A stretch of 43,266 bases of DNA from Nemertoderma westbladi (GCA_032718475.1 JAUCBJ010002987.1:1-43266); one strand, 5' to 3'. Numbered from the stretch's first letter, positions 31,318-42,752 are shown. Notes: generated by a model not told the origin, from the sequence alone. Made by a program: numbers and translations.

Positions 31318-31855
31318 TTAATTAATGTTGTGACTGGATTGAGTTCTATGATCCCGACCGGATAAGGTTGTACGCGTCACTTCGCTGCTGGGCTGCTGAA
31401 CGAATATCTTTGGCCGAAGGCCGTTCGGGAAAATAACAAAGTTTGTGTTTCTCAGTGTTAATGTTTCCAGTGATAATAGCACAGTATGTATGACAAATAA
31501 TAATACAAATTGCAACACAGAATAATGACGGCAGTATATGAAATGACGGTCAAAACTATTGCCGGTCCGCAACTGTGTGATTATTGAACTGACCAGTAAA
31601 TCAGTAATCAGAGTAACTATATGATTGATACACATACATATTGATTTCACCTCTACACTACTCTGGCCTTTGCTACCCAATGGATGCCCTTCTATCTTTC
31701 CCCACGTGCTTCCCTGCCCGCTATTGGCTTATATACTAATTGTCACTTTGGCACTCCCTGTAGGTGTTACCCCCTGCTGCTAGCCTCGACTAGCTGGGTT
31801 CTCCCTCTGAGGTGGTTTGACCTCTCACCTCTCTCTGTGGCTTAGGGCGTGTGTC
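31318..31855 (-). other. Possible solo LTR-like sequence (minus)
   Basis: On the minus strand a GC-richer block leads to a TATATAAGCC TATA-like element (about 31730). About 300 bp of non-coding AT-rich DNA follows, then CCGGTCGGGATCATAG and an end in CAGTCACAACA at 31322. TTAAT directly follows. The layout resembles U3-R-U5, but the upstream end is obscured by a C14 run (31857-31870) and no matching 5-bp duplication was found. No gag or pol is nearby. Confidence 0.25.
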
Positions 31856-32204
31856 GCCCCCCCCCCCCCCGAGTTGGTTATGAGGCGAGATTATTATTGG
31901 TAATCTCGCATCGCCAACTATATTGGTAAAATGCCACTGGTCCCATTTTTGAGGTGGGTAATGCAGGGAATTGACTCCGCTTCCAAATGTTCAATCGCGG
32001 CAGTGACAAGAGAATTGCCAATGCACCTCTACCCTGAAGGTACAACATATGAGACTGACTGGCCACTGCCATCATAGAACTGTGATATCATTTTAGGCGG
32101 TATGGTGTCGGGGAAATCTGGTGGTCAACCGTGTATGGTACTTTATTAATAATGGGAATAACTTGGTACTTTCCTTAGTGATTAAAAAAGGGGCCAAAAT
32201 AATA

Positions 32205-32300
32205 TGATAGCCAACTCTATAGCGAATAAATGATTCATCCATCCTGGTAAGCCCAGTGGTCATAGCCTCACACATAAAACCCGGCTGATGATAACCGGAA
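32205..32300 (+). repeat. Possible degraded tRNA-like SINE head
   Basis: TAAGCCCAGTGGTCATAGCC resembles an A box, and AAGTTTGATACACTC, about 45 bp on, resembles a worn B box. No stems of full tRNA quality, so at best a pseudogene or SINE remnant. Confidence 0.25.
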
Positions 32301-32344
32301 GTTTGATACACTCACTGAAAAACTTCTGGCTGTAAATCATCTGG

Positions 32345-32610
32345 TGTCAACAATACAGTTCCGTTTGATTGATGGATATTTTAGGAGGACCCACATGTGT
32401 ACGATATCATATGTGATCATAGTCGATTAAACAATTATTCTACGTTCTACAATCCATACACACACAGCCTACTTCTCTAAGAATATGTTTATTTAAAATT
32501 AAAACATTTAGACATAGTTTATTATCAATATTTTGGTTGGTATTTTACTTTGTCAATTCAATTAATTCAATTCCAATTTATTTTCCAATATGACCAATTA
32601 TAATGAATTA
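32345..32610 (+). repeat. Dispersed repeat, copy 2
   Basis: Second copy of the repeat at 26070-26345, in the same orientation. Alignable end to end with many substitutions and small indels, so both insertions or the duplication are old. Confidence 0.65.
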
Positions 32611-32619
32611 AATATCAAC

Positions 32620-33580
32620 TCAATATTCGATTCAAATAAAGTACCACTCCACTCCCTGTCAACTGAGTGGGAATATTTCCACATACGAGACTAAGTGAGT
32701 GAGTGAAATATGCAACGTGAGCCTGAAAGCGAAATACAGGTTACTTTATCTAAATCGAATAAAATTGTCGTTTTATTTTCAAGTTTCGAAGTTTTTTTAA
32801 TTAAAAATCACATATTATACCGAAGAACCGGGACCAGTACCGTACTGTACGGTGCCAGGAACGACCTATGGATAGCTTGTACTGTCTGCAGTCTAAATGC
32901 TGTACGACTACCTGTAGGCCATTAGGCCTACATGTGTAGGTAACTGCAGAATGAATGACACCGGTACCGTACGCGGTTCGGTACAGGTAACGTAGCATGT
33001 ACTGTCTGAGATTTACAAGTTTGTACAATTTACATTTAAAAATTTGTACTGTTCCAATAGCGTGAACACCATTTTTAGACTAAAAAATTAATTAATTAAT
33101 TTAGACTAGTTTTCTATTGAACTTTTTCAGAGTATTTTAGCACCAGAAACGACTAAAATACTGTATTTTCTGTACAATTTTTGTTACAATTTTTTGGATT
33201 GTATTACAGTACTTTTTACAAATTCCATATCATTTTACCAACGTGGCACAATTATTGGCCAACTCTTCCCAAGAGTCTCCAATAGTTGCGGTTTGAATGC
33301 ATTGATTTCTTGGTAATTATTGGTGGGATTTGTCTGGAGTGGCCAAGAGTCACCAAGACTTTGTGGGTCTTGGAGGTTATTGAGAGACATTGGCTTGGCT
33401 TGTCTTGGTGTGATTTGAGTCTTTTGTTAAATCTTGTTAGCAATTGAGGATTCCTGTCAGATCTTGGCAAGACTGTTTAAGGCGGGGCTTCGTTCATGTG
33501 ACACACAAGAATTCAGAGTAGGGCCTACAGAACTGCCGAACATTATTTTTATTATATAATATTATGAAGCCAGATAGTGG
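32620..33580. other. Non-coding stretch, no recognised gene
   Basis: Contains GGTACCGTACGCGGTTCGGTAC-like self-complementary words near 32830-33000. Around 33260-33475 there is a CTTGG/CCAAG-rich patch. No coding signal. Confidence 0.35.
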
Positions 33581-33689
33581 TGCACATTGACTGCAAGTGA
33601 AAATATTGATCTTCACCATAAATTGACAGTAAGTGAAATAAAGTTGTTTTTACACTTATTTTTACTGTACTAACTATATATATATTTTT

Positions 33690-33785
33690 AAGATACTATA
33701 GTTTGTTTTTATCATTGCGCCCTGATCAACTTTTACTAACTGATAGGGCGCGTTAAAAATAAATATTATTATTATTATTATTACT
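33690..33785 (+). repeat. Short interspersed element 3' end with ATT tail
   Basis: GCGCCCTGATCAACTTTTAC, then CTGATAGGGCGCGTTAAAAA, then ATT repeats. The GCGCC...GGCGCG pairing followed by AAATATTATTATT is a form common at the 3' ends of invertebrate SINEs. It interrupts the repeat region homologous to the KY-gene upstream sequence. Confidence 0.45.
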
Positions 33786-33814
33786 ATTAAAGTCCCGTTT
33801 ATTATTTTGATTAG

Positions 33815-33905
33815 AAAACATTGCCAGAGCCACTGTAACCTGCTACTTTCCCTTAATGTTTAAACCCACTAAACACGTGTTTGCGGTCATTTTGCGCCAT
33901 TGATT
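33815..33905 (+). repeat. Second copy of the sequence upstream of the KY-like gene
   Basis: CACTGTAACCTGCTACTTTC, then CCTTAATGTTTAAACCCACT, then GCGGTCATTTTGCGCCATTG, aligned with about 3960-4075. No KY coding sequence follows; the next 350 bp are non-coding and then the 27-bp satellite begins. More likely a dispersed repeat than a duplicated promoter. Confidence 0.5.
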
Positions 33906-34253
33906 TTGTGATGCATAAGCTAGCTAGCTAGTATTAAAAACTATGCGGTACCTTAAAGTGATTTGAGTGTTTGTTAGTTGCGGCAGTTTAACTTCATTAA
34001 GAAATATTAGGGTTTTTAGACAATTTATATTGAACACAGGGAATTATTATTTAGTCAAGTAATTTTGAAAGGAGTGCAAATGCCATAGCAAATTGATAAA
34101 GAGCTAACATTTCAATCTTGAGTTATGTTGTTGTTTAAATCAGGGATGCGAGATATTTTACCTTCAGCATCAGTAGTTTATACTTTAACGACCTAATTGG
34201 GTGGATCAGGCATGTCATCAGCGGTTCAACTTAGAGGGGGGTATATTCGAATT

Positions 34254-36165
34254 AAATGCAGCCACTTACCATAAAACTAAAAATGCAGCCACTTACTATA
34301 AAATCACAAATGCAGCCACTTACTATAAAACCACAAATGCAGCCACTTACTATAAAACCACAAATACAGCCACTTACTATATAACCACAAATGCAGCCAC
34401 TTACTATAAAACCACAAATGCAGCCACTTACTATAAAACCACAAATACAGCCACTTACTATTAAACCACAAATACAGCCACTTACTATAAAACCACAAAT
34501 ACAGCCACTTACTATAAAACCACAAATACAGCCAGTTACTATAAAACTACAAATGCAGCCACTTACTATAAAACCACAAATGCAGCCACTTACTATAAAA
34601 CCACAAATACAGCCACTTACTATAAAACCAAAAATGCAGCCACTTACCATAAAACCAAAAATGCAGCCACTTACTATAAAATCACAAATGCAGCCACTTA
34701 CTATAAAACCACAAATGCAGCCACTTACTATAAAACCACAAATACAGCCACTTACTATATAACCACAAATGCAGCCACTTACTATAAAACCACAAATGCA
34801 GCCACTTACTATAAAACCACAAATACAGCCACTTACTATTAAACCACAAATACAGCCACTTACTATAAAACCACAAATACAGCCACTTACTATAAAACCA
34901 CAAATACAGCCAGTTACTATAAAACTACAAATGCAGCCACTTACTATAAAACCACAAATGCAGCCACTTACTATAAAACCACAAATACAGCCACTTACTA
35001 TAAAACCAAAAATGCAGCCACTTACTATAAAACCACAAATGCAGCCACTTACTATAAAACCACAAATACAGCCACTTACTATAAAACCACAAATACAGCC
35101 ACTTACTATAAAACCACAAATATAGCCACTTACTATAAAACTACAAATGCAGCCACTTACTATAAAACCACAAATACAGCCACTTACTATAAAACCACAA
35201 ATGCAGCCACTTGCTATAAAACCACAAATACAGCCACATACTATAAAACCACAAATACAGCCACTTACTATAAAACCACAAATACAGCCACTTACTATAA
35301 AACCACAAATGCAGCCACTTACTATAAAACCACAAATACAGCCACTTATTATAAAACCACAAATGCGGCCACTTACTATAAAACCACAAATACAGCCACT
35401 TCTTACAATAAAACCACAAATACAGCCAATTACTATAAAACCACAAATGCAGCCACTTACTATAAAACCATAAATACAGCCACTTACTATAAAACCACAA
35501 ATACAGCCACTTACTATAAAACCACAAATACAGCCACTTACTATAAAACCACAAATACAGCCACTTACTATAAAACCACAAACGCAGCCACTTACTATAA
35601 AACCACAAATGCAGCCACTTACTATAAAACCACAAATGCAGCCACTTACTATAAAACCACAAATACAGCCACTTAATATAAAACCCCAAATACAGCCACT
35701 TACTATAAAACCACAAATGTAGCCACTTACTATAAAACAACAAATACAGCCACTTACTATAAAACCACAAATACAGCCACTTACTATAAAACCAGAAATA
35801 CAGCCACTTACTATAAAACCACAAATGCAGCCACTTACTATAAAACGACAAATGCATCCACTTACTATAAAACCACAAATACAACCACTTACTATAAAAC
35901 CACAAATGCAGCCACTTACTATAAAACCACAAATACAGCCACTTACTATAAAACCACAAATGCAGCCACTTACTATAAAACCACAAATGCAGCCACTTAC
36001 TATAAAACCACAAATGCAGCCACTTACTATAAAACTACAAATGCAGCCACTTACATTAAAACCACAAATACAGCCACTTACTATAAAACCACAAATGCAG
36101 CCACTTACTATAAAACCACAAATACAGCCACTTACTATAAAACCACAAATGCAGCCACTTACTAT
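34254..36165. repeat. 27-bp satellite, about 71 units, with 378-bp higher-order repeat
   Basis: The unit is AATGCAGCCACTTACTATAA followed by AACCACA, with ATGC/ATAC variation. Rare variants recur exactly 378 bp (14 units) apart: CTATATAACC at 34377 and 34755, CTATTAAACC at 34458 and 34836, GCCAGTTACT at 34531 and 34909. So a 14-unit block was duplicated (about 34254-34631 and 34632-35009). Two plus and two minus frames are stop-free because 27 is divisible by 3, giving ORFs up to 290 codons with nine-residue periods. These are not genes. Confidence 0.95.
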
Positions 36166-36364
36166 ATGCTTATGCTATATTTACAAATGAACGCAGTCCT
36201 TTTGTTTATTTTATGTTACTAATAACAATAAACCAAAAACAATATTGCATAGAACTGCTGAAAAATAGTAAATGTTGACTCAATTCAGTCCGAAAGTGAG
36301 CTAAAAAGTCGCTTTAGATGAAACCCCATCACTGCATAATAACTTGTGGTGGCCCGCTATACAA

Positions 36365-38830
36365 TAGGTTTTATAGATAGATATATTTATTTATACATTA
36401 TGTAAAAACAATAACAAATACACCAAACAATGTACCGGTATAATGGTATTGTCCAACATAACATATAGGATTACCCCTAAAGCTTTGCAGCTTATTTCCA
36501 AGGGGGTCATTTATGTTACTTGGTTACAAATACAATATTACACTACGCTAACCTAAACCCAATATAAAACGTAATTACACTATGTACATGTACAACTTTA
36601 TCGAGAGCGTGACAATGTCCTACTCAACGATAAAGATGTAATGTACAGAACAATTTATTATAAAACGTAATTACAGTATAAATAGTAAATAATTAATAAA
36701 CTAATAACTTACTGTAGGACTATTGTACCTATTTTTACATTGCACACGGAGGTGAGATTTAACTGCAGATTTAAAAGAATGTTGATTATTTAGGTTTTTA
36801 ATTTCATTAGGCAGAGCGTTCCAATTTTTAATGCCGTTAAAAAAGAAAGTATCAGATTCAAAGGATTTACAATTCGGGAGGTAGAAGTTTGAAGCACTAG
36901 CTCTGGTACTGTAAGAGTGTGTATCGCGTACTCTGTTGAATTTTTGTTTTAGGTAATTGGGACTTTTACCATTATACACTTTATGCACATGGTTAAGGCG
37001 TAGCTGCTTAACTCTACTGTTAACTGTTAAGTAGTCCAGATTCAGAAAAGTCATCTGGAGTTAGATGGTGCCTAGGTTTGTAGTTTTTAATAAATTGTAC
37101 TACTTTATTCTGAGCTACTTGTAATTTACATTTAAGCTGTTTGGTTAAGCCTTCATACCAAGAAGAGCATGCATAGTCCATGTGATACTGTATTAAAGGA
37201 GAGCAAAGTAACTTGAGGGAGTCAGTGTTTAAACTATTTTTATTTCTGTATAGAAACCTAAGCCTACTGTTAACTTTCGAGAAAATGTTTTTCACCGTGC
37301 TTTCTCCTGATAAACAGTTATCTAATGTGGCGCCTAAATATTTAACTTCCTTTTTATTTTCAATCTTATGTCCATTACTAGTGACTTCGAACTTAGTTAC
37401 CTTCTTTAACTTTTTTTTTCTGGAACCAAACAAAATACTTTCAGTCTTACCGTAGTGAATGGATAGCTTATTATCAACCAACCACTCATTACAGGATTCT
37501 AGAACTGCACTTAACTTTTGGGAAATATGGATAGGATCTTTATGAGATAAAATAAGAGCACTGTCGTCGGCATATAAAATCAGTTTAAAATCGGGATCTA
37601 TACTACTTATCATATCATTTACATAGCATACAAAAAGCAGAGGACCTAATATACTACCTTGCGGTACACCACAGGCAATCTCTTGTACAGTAGACTGCGA
37701 TTTGCTAATGACTACAGTTTGACCTGTCTGACAGGTAGGACTTGAACCAGTCTATAGAACCTACACCCATTAGGCCTAACTTACCAAGCAGAATTTCGTG
37801 ATCTACAGTATCGAAAGCCTTTTGTAGGTCCAACATTACCATACCAGTATATAAACCCTTTGCGTTATTACATCTAATTGTATCAGTTAAGTTAATAAGG
37901 CAGGTGTCTGTATAATATGATTTACGATAACCAGACTGAAGTTCATAGATCAGATTTAGCCTACTAAGATGTGCTTCCAGTTGTAGAAAAACAGGACGTT
38001 CTAGAATTTTAGATACAATACTTAAGATACTAACAGGTCTGTAATTACAGGGTTCTACTTTACTATTCTTTTTATACAGAGGAACAACCTTAGCTAATTT
38101 CAGTTCGTCTGGTACTACATTATCTACTATAGAGTAATTAATAATAAAAGTAATAGGCACTTTACGTACTTCAGCACCATCCTTAAGAAAACGGGCAGGT
38201 ATTAGGTCTAGACCGGTACTTTTTGAGGCTGATAGGCTAAGTAGATTTTGAAAAACGAAATCCTCAGAAACGGGTTTTAAAAATAACTTTTCTGAATTTT
38301 GTAACTTTTCTAAATAAAAATTATTTAGAGTTTCGGACCCTATACTATATTTATTACTTGATAACGGTAACTTCTTAACTAAATTAGAGGCAACATTAGT
38401 AAAATAATTATTAAATAAATTACTAAGTAGAGTATGATCATGAATCAGCTCACCGTTATCTTGCAGAACAATATTCGATTTAGATTTAAGGTTTTTATAA
38501 CCTAAAGATTTTAGGGTAGACCATAGACTTTTAGGATTATCTTTATTCTCACTTATTTTGTTGTACAAATATTCAGATTTAGCTTTTTTTATTTCCCGTT
38601 GGACAAGGTTTCTATATTTGCAGTAATTGTTATAATCAGCTAAAACATGGTATTTCCCAAATTTATACAAATAGTTATCTCTTTCTCTGATATTACTAAG
38701 AATACCCGAGGTCATCCAGGGCTCTGTGCGTTGTTTAAAACTAATCTTTGAATTCTCCGATACCAATCCGAGGTTTGAATTTATCCTTCCCATTTTGGCA
38801 CTCAATAGCATACTTATTGACGGCAACTAA
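36365..38830 (-). mobile_element. CR1-like non-LTR retrotransposon, 5'-truncated and frameshifted
   Basis: On the minus strand: the linker [20 protein letters not shown], then RT with [96 protein letters not shown], the C-terminal HVHKVYNGKSPNYL, and NWNALPNEIKNLN. Frameshifts occur near 37725 and 37030. The endonuclease is absent and the first frame has no true ATG, so the copy is 5'-truncated. The 3' region (36365-36700) is non-coding and ends in ATAAATATATCTATCTAT-like sequence, as CR1 elements end in short repeats and not in poly(A). It lies about 200 bp before the second ABCC exon 1. Confidence 0.85.
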
Positions 38831-39041
38831 TATCCAATAATTACAAACATTATATTTATATTTGTGTAGTTCAATAAATCCGGTGAGTTTTCAATGCTAT
38901 ACTGCACCCGTACTATACTACACATGATTATGAATGTTAAAATCCGGAACCTATTGTATAATGTATGTGACGTATAAACATTATTGAAGACCAATGTACA
39001 AGGTTTCTTTAGTCTGCTTTTGAAAGTGACGATTTATGGCA

Positions 39042-39248
39042 ATGGCGATATACGATAGAATGAAGAAGAGATCCAACCCATACTTAGAGACGAATCCTCT
39101 GATGCGCTGCCTGATGTTATATATAATCCCTTTCCTTCGCATCCCAACAACACGAGATATTGTCACTGAGGATTTCTATAGTCCTCTTCCAGTGAATATG
39201 GGAGCGGAATACAATTACAATAAAATATTGAGATGTTTGAAGAACAAG
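39042..39248 (+). CDS. ABCC4-like: Second ABCC exon 1 (paralogue, incomplete in window)
   Basis: Identical in length to 12946-13152, with 5 differences in 207 bp: three synonymous, two replacing residues (Glu to Val and Leu to Met in the PENLGAEY segment). It ends at the same AACAAG followed by GTAGGT, a good donor, in phase 0. An extra in-frame ATG at 39036 could add two residues. The rest of the gene is not in the window; exon 2 may lie beyond 43266 or be lost. The 5' flank (about 38960-39040) aligns with the first copy but is clearly more diverged, while the intron sides are unrelated after GTAGG. Confidence 0.75.
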
Positions 39249-39314
39249 GTAGGTGTAAATTTTGGATGTTTTTTTCTTTGCCATAACTTTAACTTAGTCA
39301 GCATTGAACGTTCA

Positions 39315-39610
39315 GGTTGTCTAGGAAGTTAGAGCAGTCTTCCAAACGGCAGGTCGTTCGCTTGGGCTGCAGGAAAGAAACAGCCCAGTTTTCGTTAAGC
39401 TGCTAACTCTAAGGAAATGGCTTCTGCCCATCCAGCTGTAATGGAACCTAGAATATACTGGGGCAGTTACGAAAATAGTTTGATAGTGAGAGTATTGGAC
39501 CTTGGGGTGTAAGTGTGGCGCCCTGCCTGCCTTGCATGTAACAGCTGGGAGAGAGTGGCCAACCGCTATCCCATCACTTCACTTTTACACCATTGAACAA
39601 TACAATAATG
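39315..39610 (+). repeat. tRNA-derived SINE-like element
   Basis: The head has AGGAAGTTAGAGCAGTC (A-box-like) and CGGCAGGTCGTTCGCTTGGG (worn B-box region). The body has CATCCAGCTGTAATGG and CTGCCTTGCATGTAACAGCT, phrases of common invertebrate SINE bodies. It lies in the presumed first intron of the second ABCC copy. Confidence 0.5.
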
Positions 39611-39751
39611 TAATGTAAATGATCATGACTATAAAAACTGTCATAGATGAAGTCATGGTTGCTTAAAAGCTAAAAGATGAAGTTATGGTAGCATTTGGAA
39701 AGGCTGTACTCGTCCAATAAATTTTATCAAAATCAGTGAGCCAATGGATAA

Positions 39752-39880
39752 ATAAGTTTATTTTACCGAAAATAACTTATCTTTTATTGGCGCAATTGTG
39801 GGACTAATCCCATCACATGCGATCCCAGTCCCACAATTGCGCCAATAAAAGATAAGTTATTTTCGGTAAAATAAACTTAT
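39752..39880. repeat. Perfect palindrome: 54-bp arms, 21-bp loop
   Basis: 39752-39805 is the exact reverse complement of 39827-39880, with no mismatch. The 21-bp loop is AATCCCATCACATGCGATCCC. No coding potential. It could be a very young hairpin MITE, a cruciform-forming site, or a fold-back artefact of sequencing or assembly. Confidence 0.9.
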
Positions 39881-40344
39881 CATTCGAGTTTAAGACCCCT
39901 AGATCCCTTCCTATAATAAATGTATAATAACAAACACCTCGAAAAATACAGCTTGCCAACACATTGTTACTATCAATAATGGATAAATTTCACTATATTG
40001 TTATAGAGCATACAGTAGTTTATTGATTACATTTAGTACTTAGTATTAAATAAATAATATTAATAGCTGCATTCAATTTTATTGCACAATTCCCAAACGT
40101 AGTAACCACAAATCTCACACCTGACTTTATACCCATATAACGTACCCACAAATACCATATTTCATGAATTCTCACACCTATATTATATGTATCATTATGT
40201 TTCTCATATAATCTGACTATCATTTTCAAACATTATCATCATCATGGTGCATAACACTAACTTGCTGCAGGGTACACCTCACCTCACCTATAGATGAATG
40301 AACATTAAGATACAGTTCCTATCCCACACCTGCTCCTACCACTA

Positions 40345-40356
40345 TATGATAACATT
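40345..40356. repeat. Left target-site duplication of RTE copy 3
   Basis: TATGATAACATT recurs exactly at 41521-41532, directly after the tail of the RTE copy. Confidence 0.8.
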
Positions 40357-41520
40357 GTTGACTTTGTTGACTTCTTCAAGGCCTTTGATTCGGTCTCTCG
40401 ATCACGTATGTTCAGCATACTTTCATTATATGGGATTCCTGATGAAATTATTGCAGCAATCAGATCAGTATACGATGGTTCGACAACATTTGTGTCTACT
40501 GTTGACGGTGACACAGAACCATTTGAAGTGTTATGGGGCGTCCTCAAAGGAGACACACTTGCACCATTCTTGTTCATTATTGTGGTTGACTATGTTCTAC
40601 GCATGTCCTTAGATCATCATAATGATGATGGTGGGGTGATGATAACTCCACCTACTGGCTCCAGAAGTCGAGGAAATCGTGCCAAGTACCTAACTGATCT
40701 AGACTTTGCTGATGACTTAGGAGTACTCTCAGAATCATTAGAGGGAGCCCAACGGCTCCTCAGCTCATTAGAACATGCTGCTTCTAGTGTTGGTCTTTTT
40801 ATTAACTCCAGAAAGACCAAAATTCTGACAGTTAACTTTGAAAGTCCTCAGCCTGATCGAATGAGCATAAGCTCAAAGGATGGTATGCTTGAGCATGTGG
40901 ACGACTTCTGTTACCTGGGATCATGGATCCGGAAGTCAGGTGAGGACCTTCGAATACGTAAGGGAAAGGCATGGGCAGCCTTGAATAGGCTTTCCAGGAT
41001 TTGGAAGTCACCGAGAATTAATCGGAAACTTAAGGTCCGATTATTTAGAGCAGCAGTAGTTCCAGTACTCCTCTACGGGAGTCCATGCTGGGCTCTAACT
41101 GCTGAGGACACCAAATCTCTGGATGGCACATTCACAAGAATGCTACGCCGGGTTCATTGTGTCAAGTACAATGCACACATCTCCAACCAGACACTATATA
41201 ACATTGGAGGTGTCTCATTGGTTCCCCCAAGCTTGACACTAGAACAAAGCCGCCTCCGCTTTGCAGGACATTGCTTTCGCCGTGAGGACCAGCCAGTGCA
41301 TAATCTTGTACTTTGGCAGCCTCATGGAGTGAATAAGCATGGTGGACAGCCCATGACTTTCTTGAGACGCATCTTAAAGGACACTGGCCTTAAAGATGCG
41401 GATGATCTAGCAAATGTCATGGGTGATAAGGAGTTGTGGCGGTGCAATTTTGTTGACAAGCAGGCACAGCATTCTTAAAAATGCAGCTGCAATGCAGCAT
41501 GCCGATCGTAGTAGTAGTAG
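40357..41520 (+). mobile_element. RTE-like copy 3: 5'-truncated, open C-terminal half, 12-bp TSD
   Basis: Begins inside RT motif A (VDFFKAFDSVSRS) and runs open to the natural stop after AQHS at 41478. Relative to copy 2 it has an in-frame 3-bp gain (NDDGG) and a 6-bp loss (after SPQ). WGVLQGD reads WGVLKGD. It has LDFADDLGVLS, the C-terminal YLGSWIRKSGEDLRI, RLRFAGHCFRREDQPVHNL and ILKDTGLKDADDLANVMGDK. After GCATGCCGAT comes a GTAGTAGTAG tail, then the 12-bp target-site duplication. The open frame suggests a recent insertion, but without its 5' part it cannot be autonomous. Confidence 0.88.
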
Positions 41521-41614
41521 TATGATAACATTACAAATAGGTTTACAATAGCCGTTAAAGCTGAACAGTCAAACTTTTTGAAATAGATTATTCCCTCCAC
41601 TTTAACCAGAATTT

Positions 41615-42752
41615 AATTATACGTTTGAGGAAGGTGTGTGCCCATGTCACTGATGTAATCATATTGAAAATTATAGAGACCAAAAGTGACCAAAACAAAG
41701 TTAATTGACGTATATTACGGCCAACAGGCCTTTATTCAACGTCTAAAGTCAGGTTTATTTATTTAAACACCGAACCGACGGACTGACAGACTACTGCAGT
41801 ACTAACAACAAACCGGTAATAAATGCAATCTAGTGAAACTACTGTATGAAATTTAATAACCACTACTACTATATAGATTTTTTCAAAGCACCAATAAAAC
41901 TAAAACCGGTCGGGCTACCTAACTATAAATTTAGATGTTAAGCACCAACAAAACCGTAAGACCAAATTAAGCACACATTCTAAATGTAATTCAATCGTGA
42001 AATTTGTGATATGCCGAAAAAATATGCAAAAAAGTCGAAAAATATGTAAAAATGTAAAAAGGTGTAAATATTGTAAAAAGCATTTCGCAAAAGGAAACCG
42101 CAGGACGGAATGCGGGGGGGGGGGGGGGGGGGGGGGGTGTAGATGGGTTACCAGCAGAGGTGCTCCCATGGGTCTCCGTACTGTATATTTATGCTGGGAC
42201 ACATCTCCCTAATGTACATCTTCTCTGACAGTTTCCTATCCGCCCAGTCCCTGCAGCGCCTAAGGAGCCGAGCGGAGAATGGGACGGGTATGTTGTGTTG
42301 TGCGGGGTGCAAGGTAAGGAAGTGGGTTGCGAAAGCGGTTTCGTCAGGGTCATTCCTCCGCACAGCGTTGCGATGTGTTCTGAGGCGGTCGCGAACTGGT
42401 CCCACAGTTTCTCCTATATAAACCCCAGGGCAAAGTTTACAGGTGAGATGGTACACCACATTTTTAGTTAAGCAGTTCGTAATCCCGCTAGTGCATGCAG
42501 GACATGGGGCGTGTGGGGGGGCGGGGCAACGGGGAGATGTTAGTGCAGAGCGAATGAGTAGGTCTTTAATTTTGGGGCCAGCTACACCCACAACTCTGGT
42601 GCTAGGGGCGAAAATAGAGTGCTTTATAATGTTGCGTATTTTCTGTTCTACTGTATCGTTTATGAAAGGCAACCTAAGTGGTGCACTTTTGGTCTCTATA
42701 ATTTTCAATATGATTACATCAGTGACATGGGCACACACCTTCCTCAAACGTA
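41615..42752 (-). mobile_element. Penelope-like element, C-terminal part with GIY-YIG endonuclease
   Basis: On the minus strand, 42747 to 42148 encodes a 199-residue peptide: RKVCAHVTDVIILKIIETKS, then PFINDTVEQKIRNII, a Cys-rich linker (PRCPAPPHAPCPAC), then the GIY-YIG core KLCPGVYIGETVGPVRDRL with Arg and His downstream (RTHRNAV). It ends after a Trp-rich tail. This is the C-terminal order of Penelope-like retroelements. The RT is missing. A 70-bp piece of the same coding sequence is present inverted at about 41617-41687. A G24 run lies at 42114-42137. Confidence 0.75.
42114..42137. repeat. G24 run
   Basis: Twenty-four consecutive G just downstream (on the minus strand) of the GIY-YIG reading frame's stop. 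Strong quadruplex potential, and prone to length errors. Confidence 0.85.

Noticed and set aside
33590-33910. Segmental duplication of the KY-gene promoter together with ABCC exon 1
   Set aside because: The offsets differ (about 29.9 kb against 26.1 kb), no KY coding remnant follows, and the same core occurs a third time, inverted, at about 2412-2478. A dispersed repeat explains it better.
34252-36190. Long ORFs on both strands (up to 290 codons), or a CRISPR-like array
   Set aside because: A 27-bp tandem repeat with no spacers. The period is a multiple of three, so stop-free frames persist by construction, and the context is a eukaryotic genome.
42443-42752. Plus-strand frame upstream of 42753 as Penelope coding sequence
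   Set aside because: It is antisense to the GIY-YIG coding sequence; only the part after 42753 resembles an N-terminal Penelope region.
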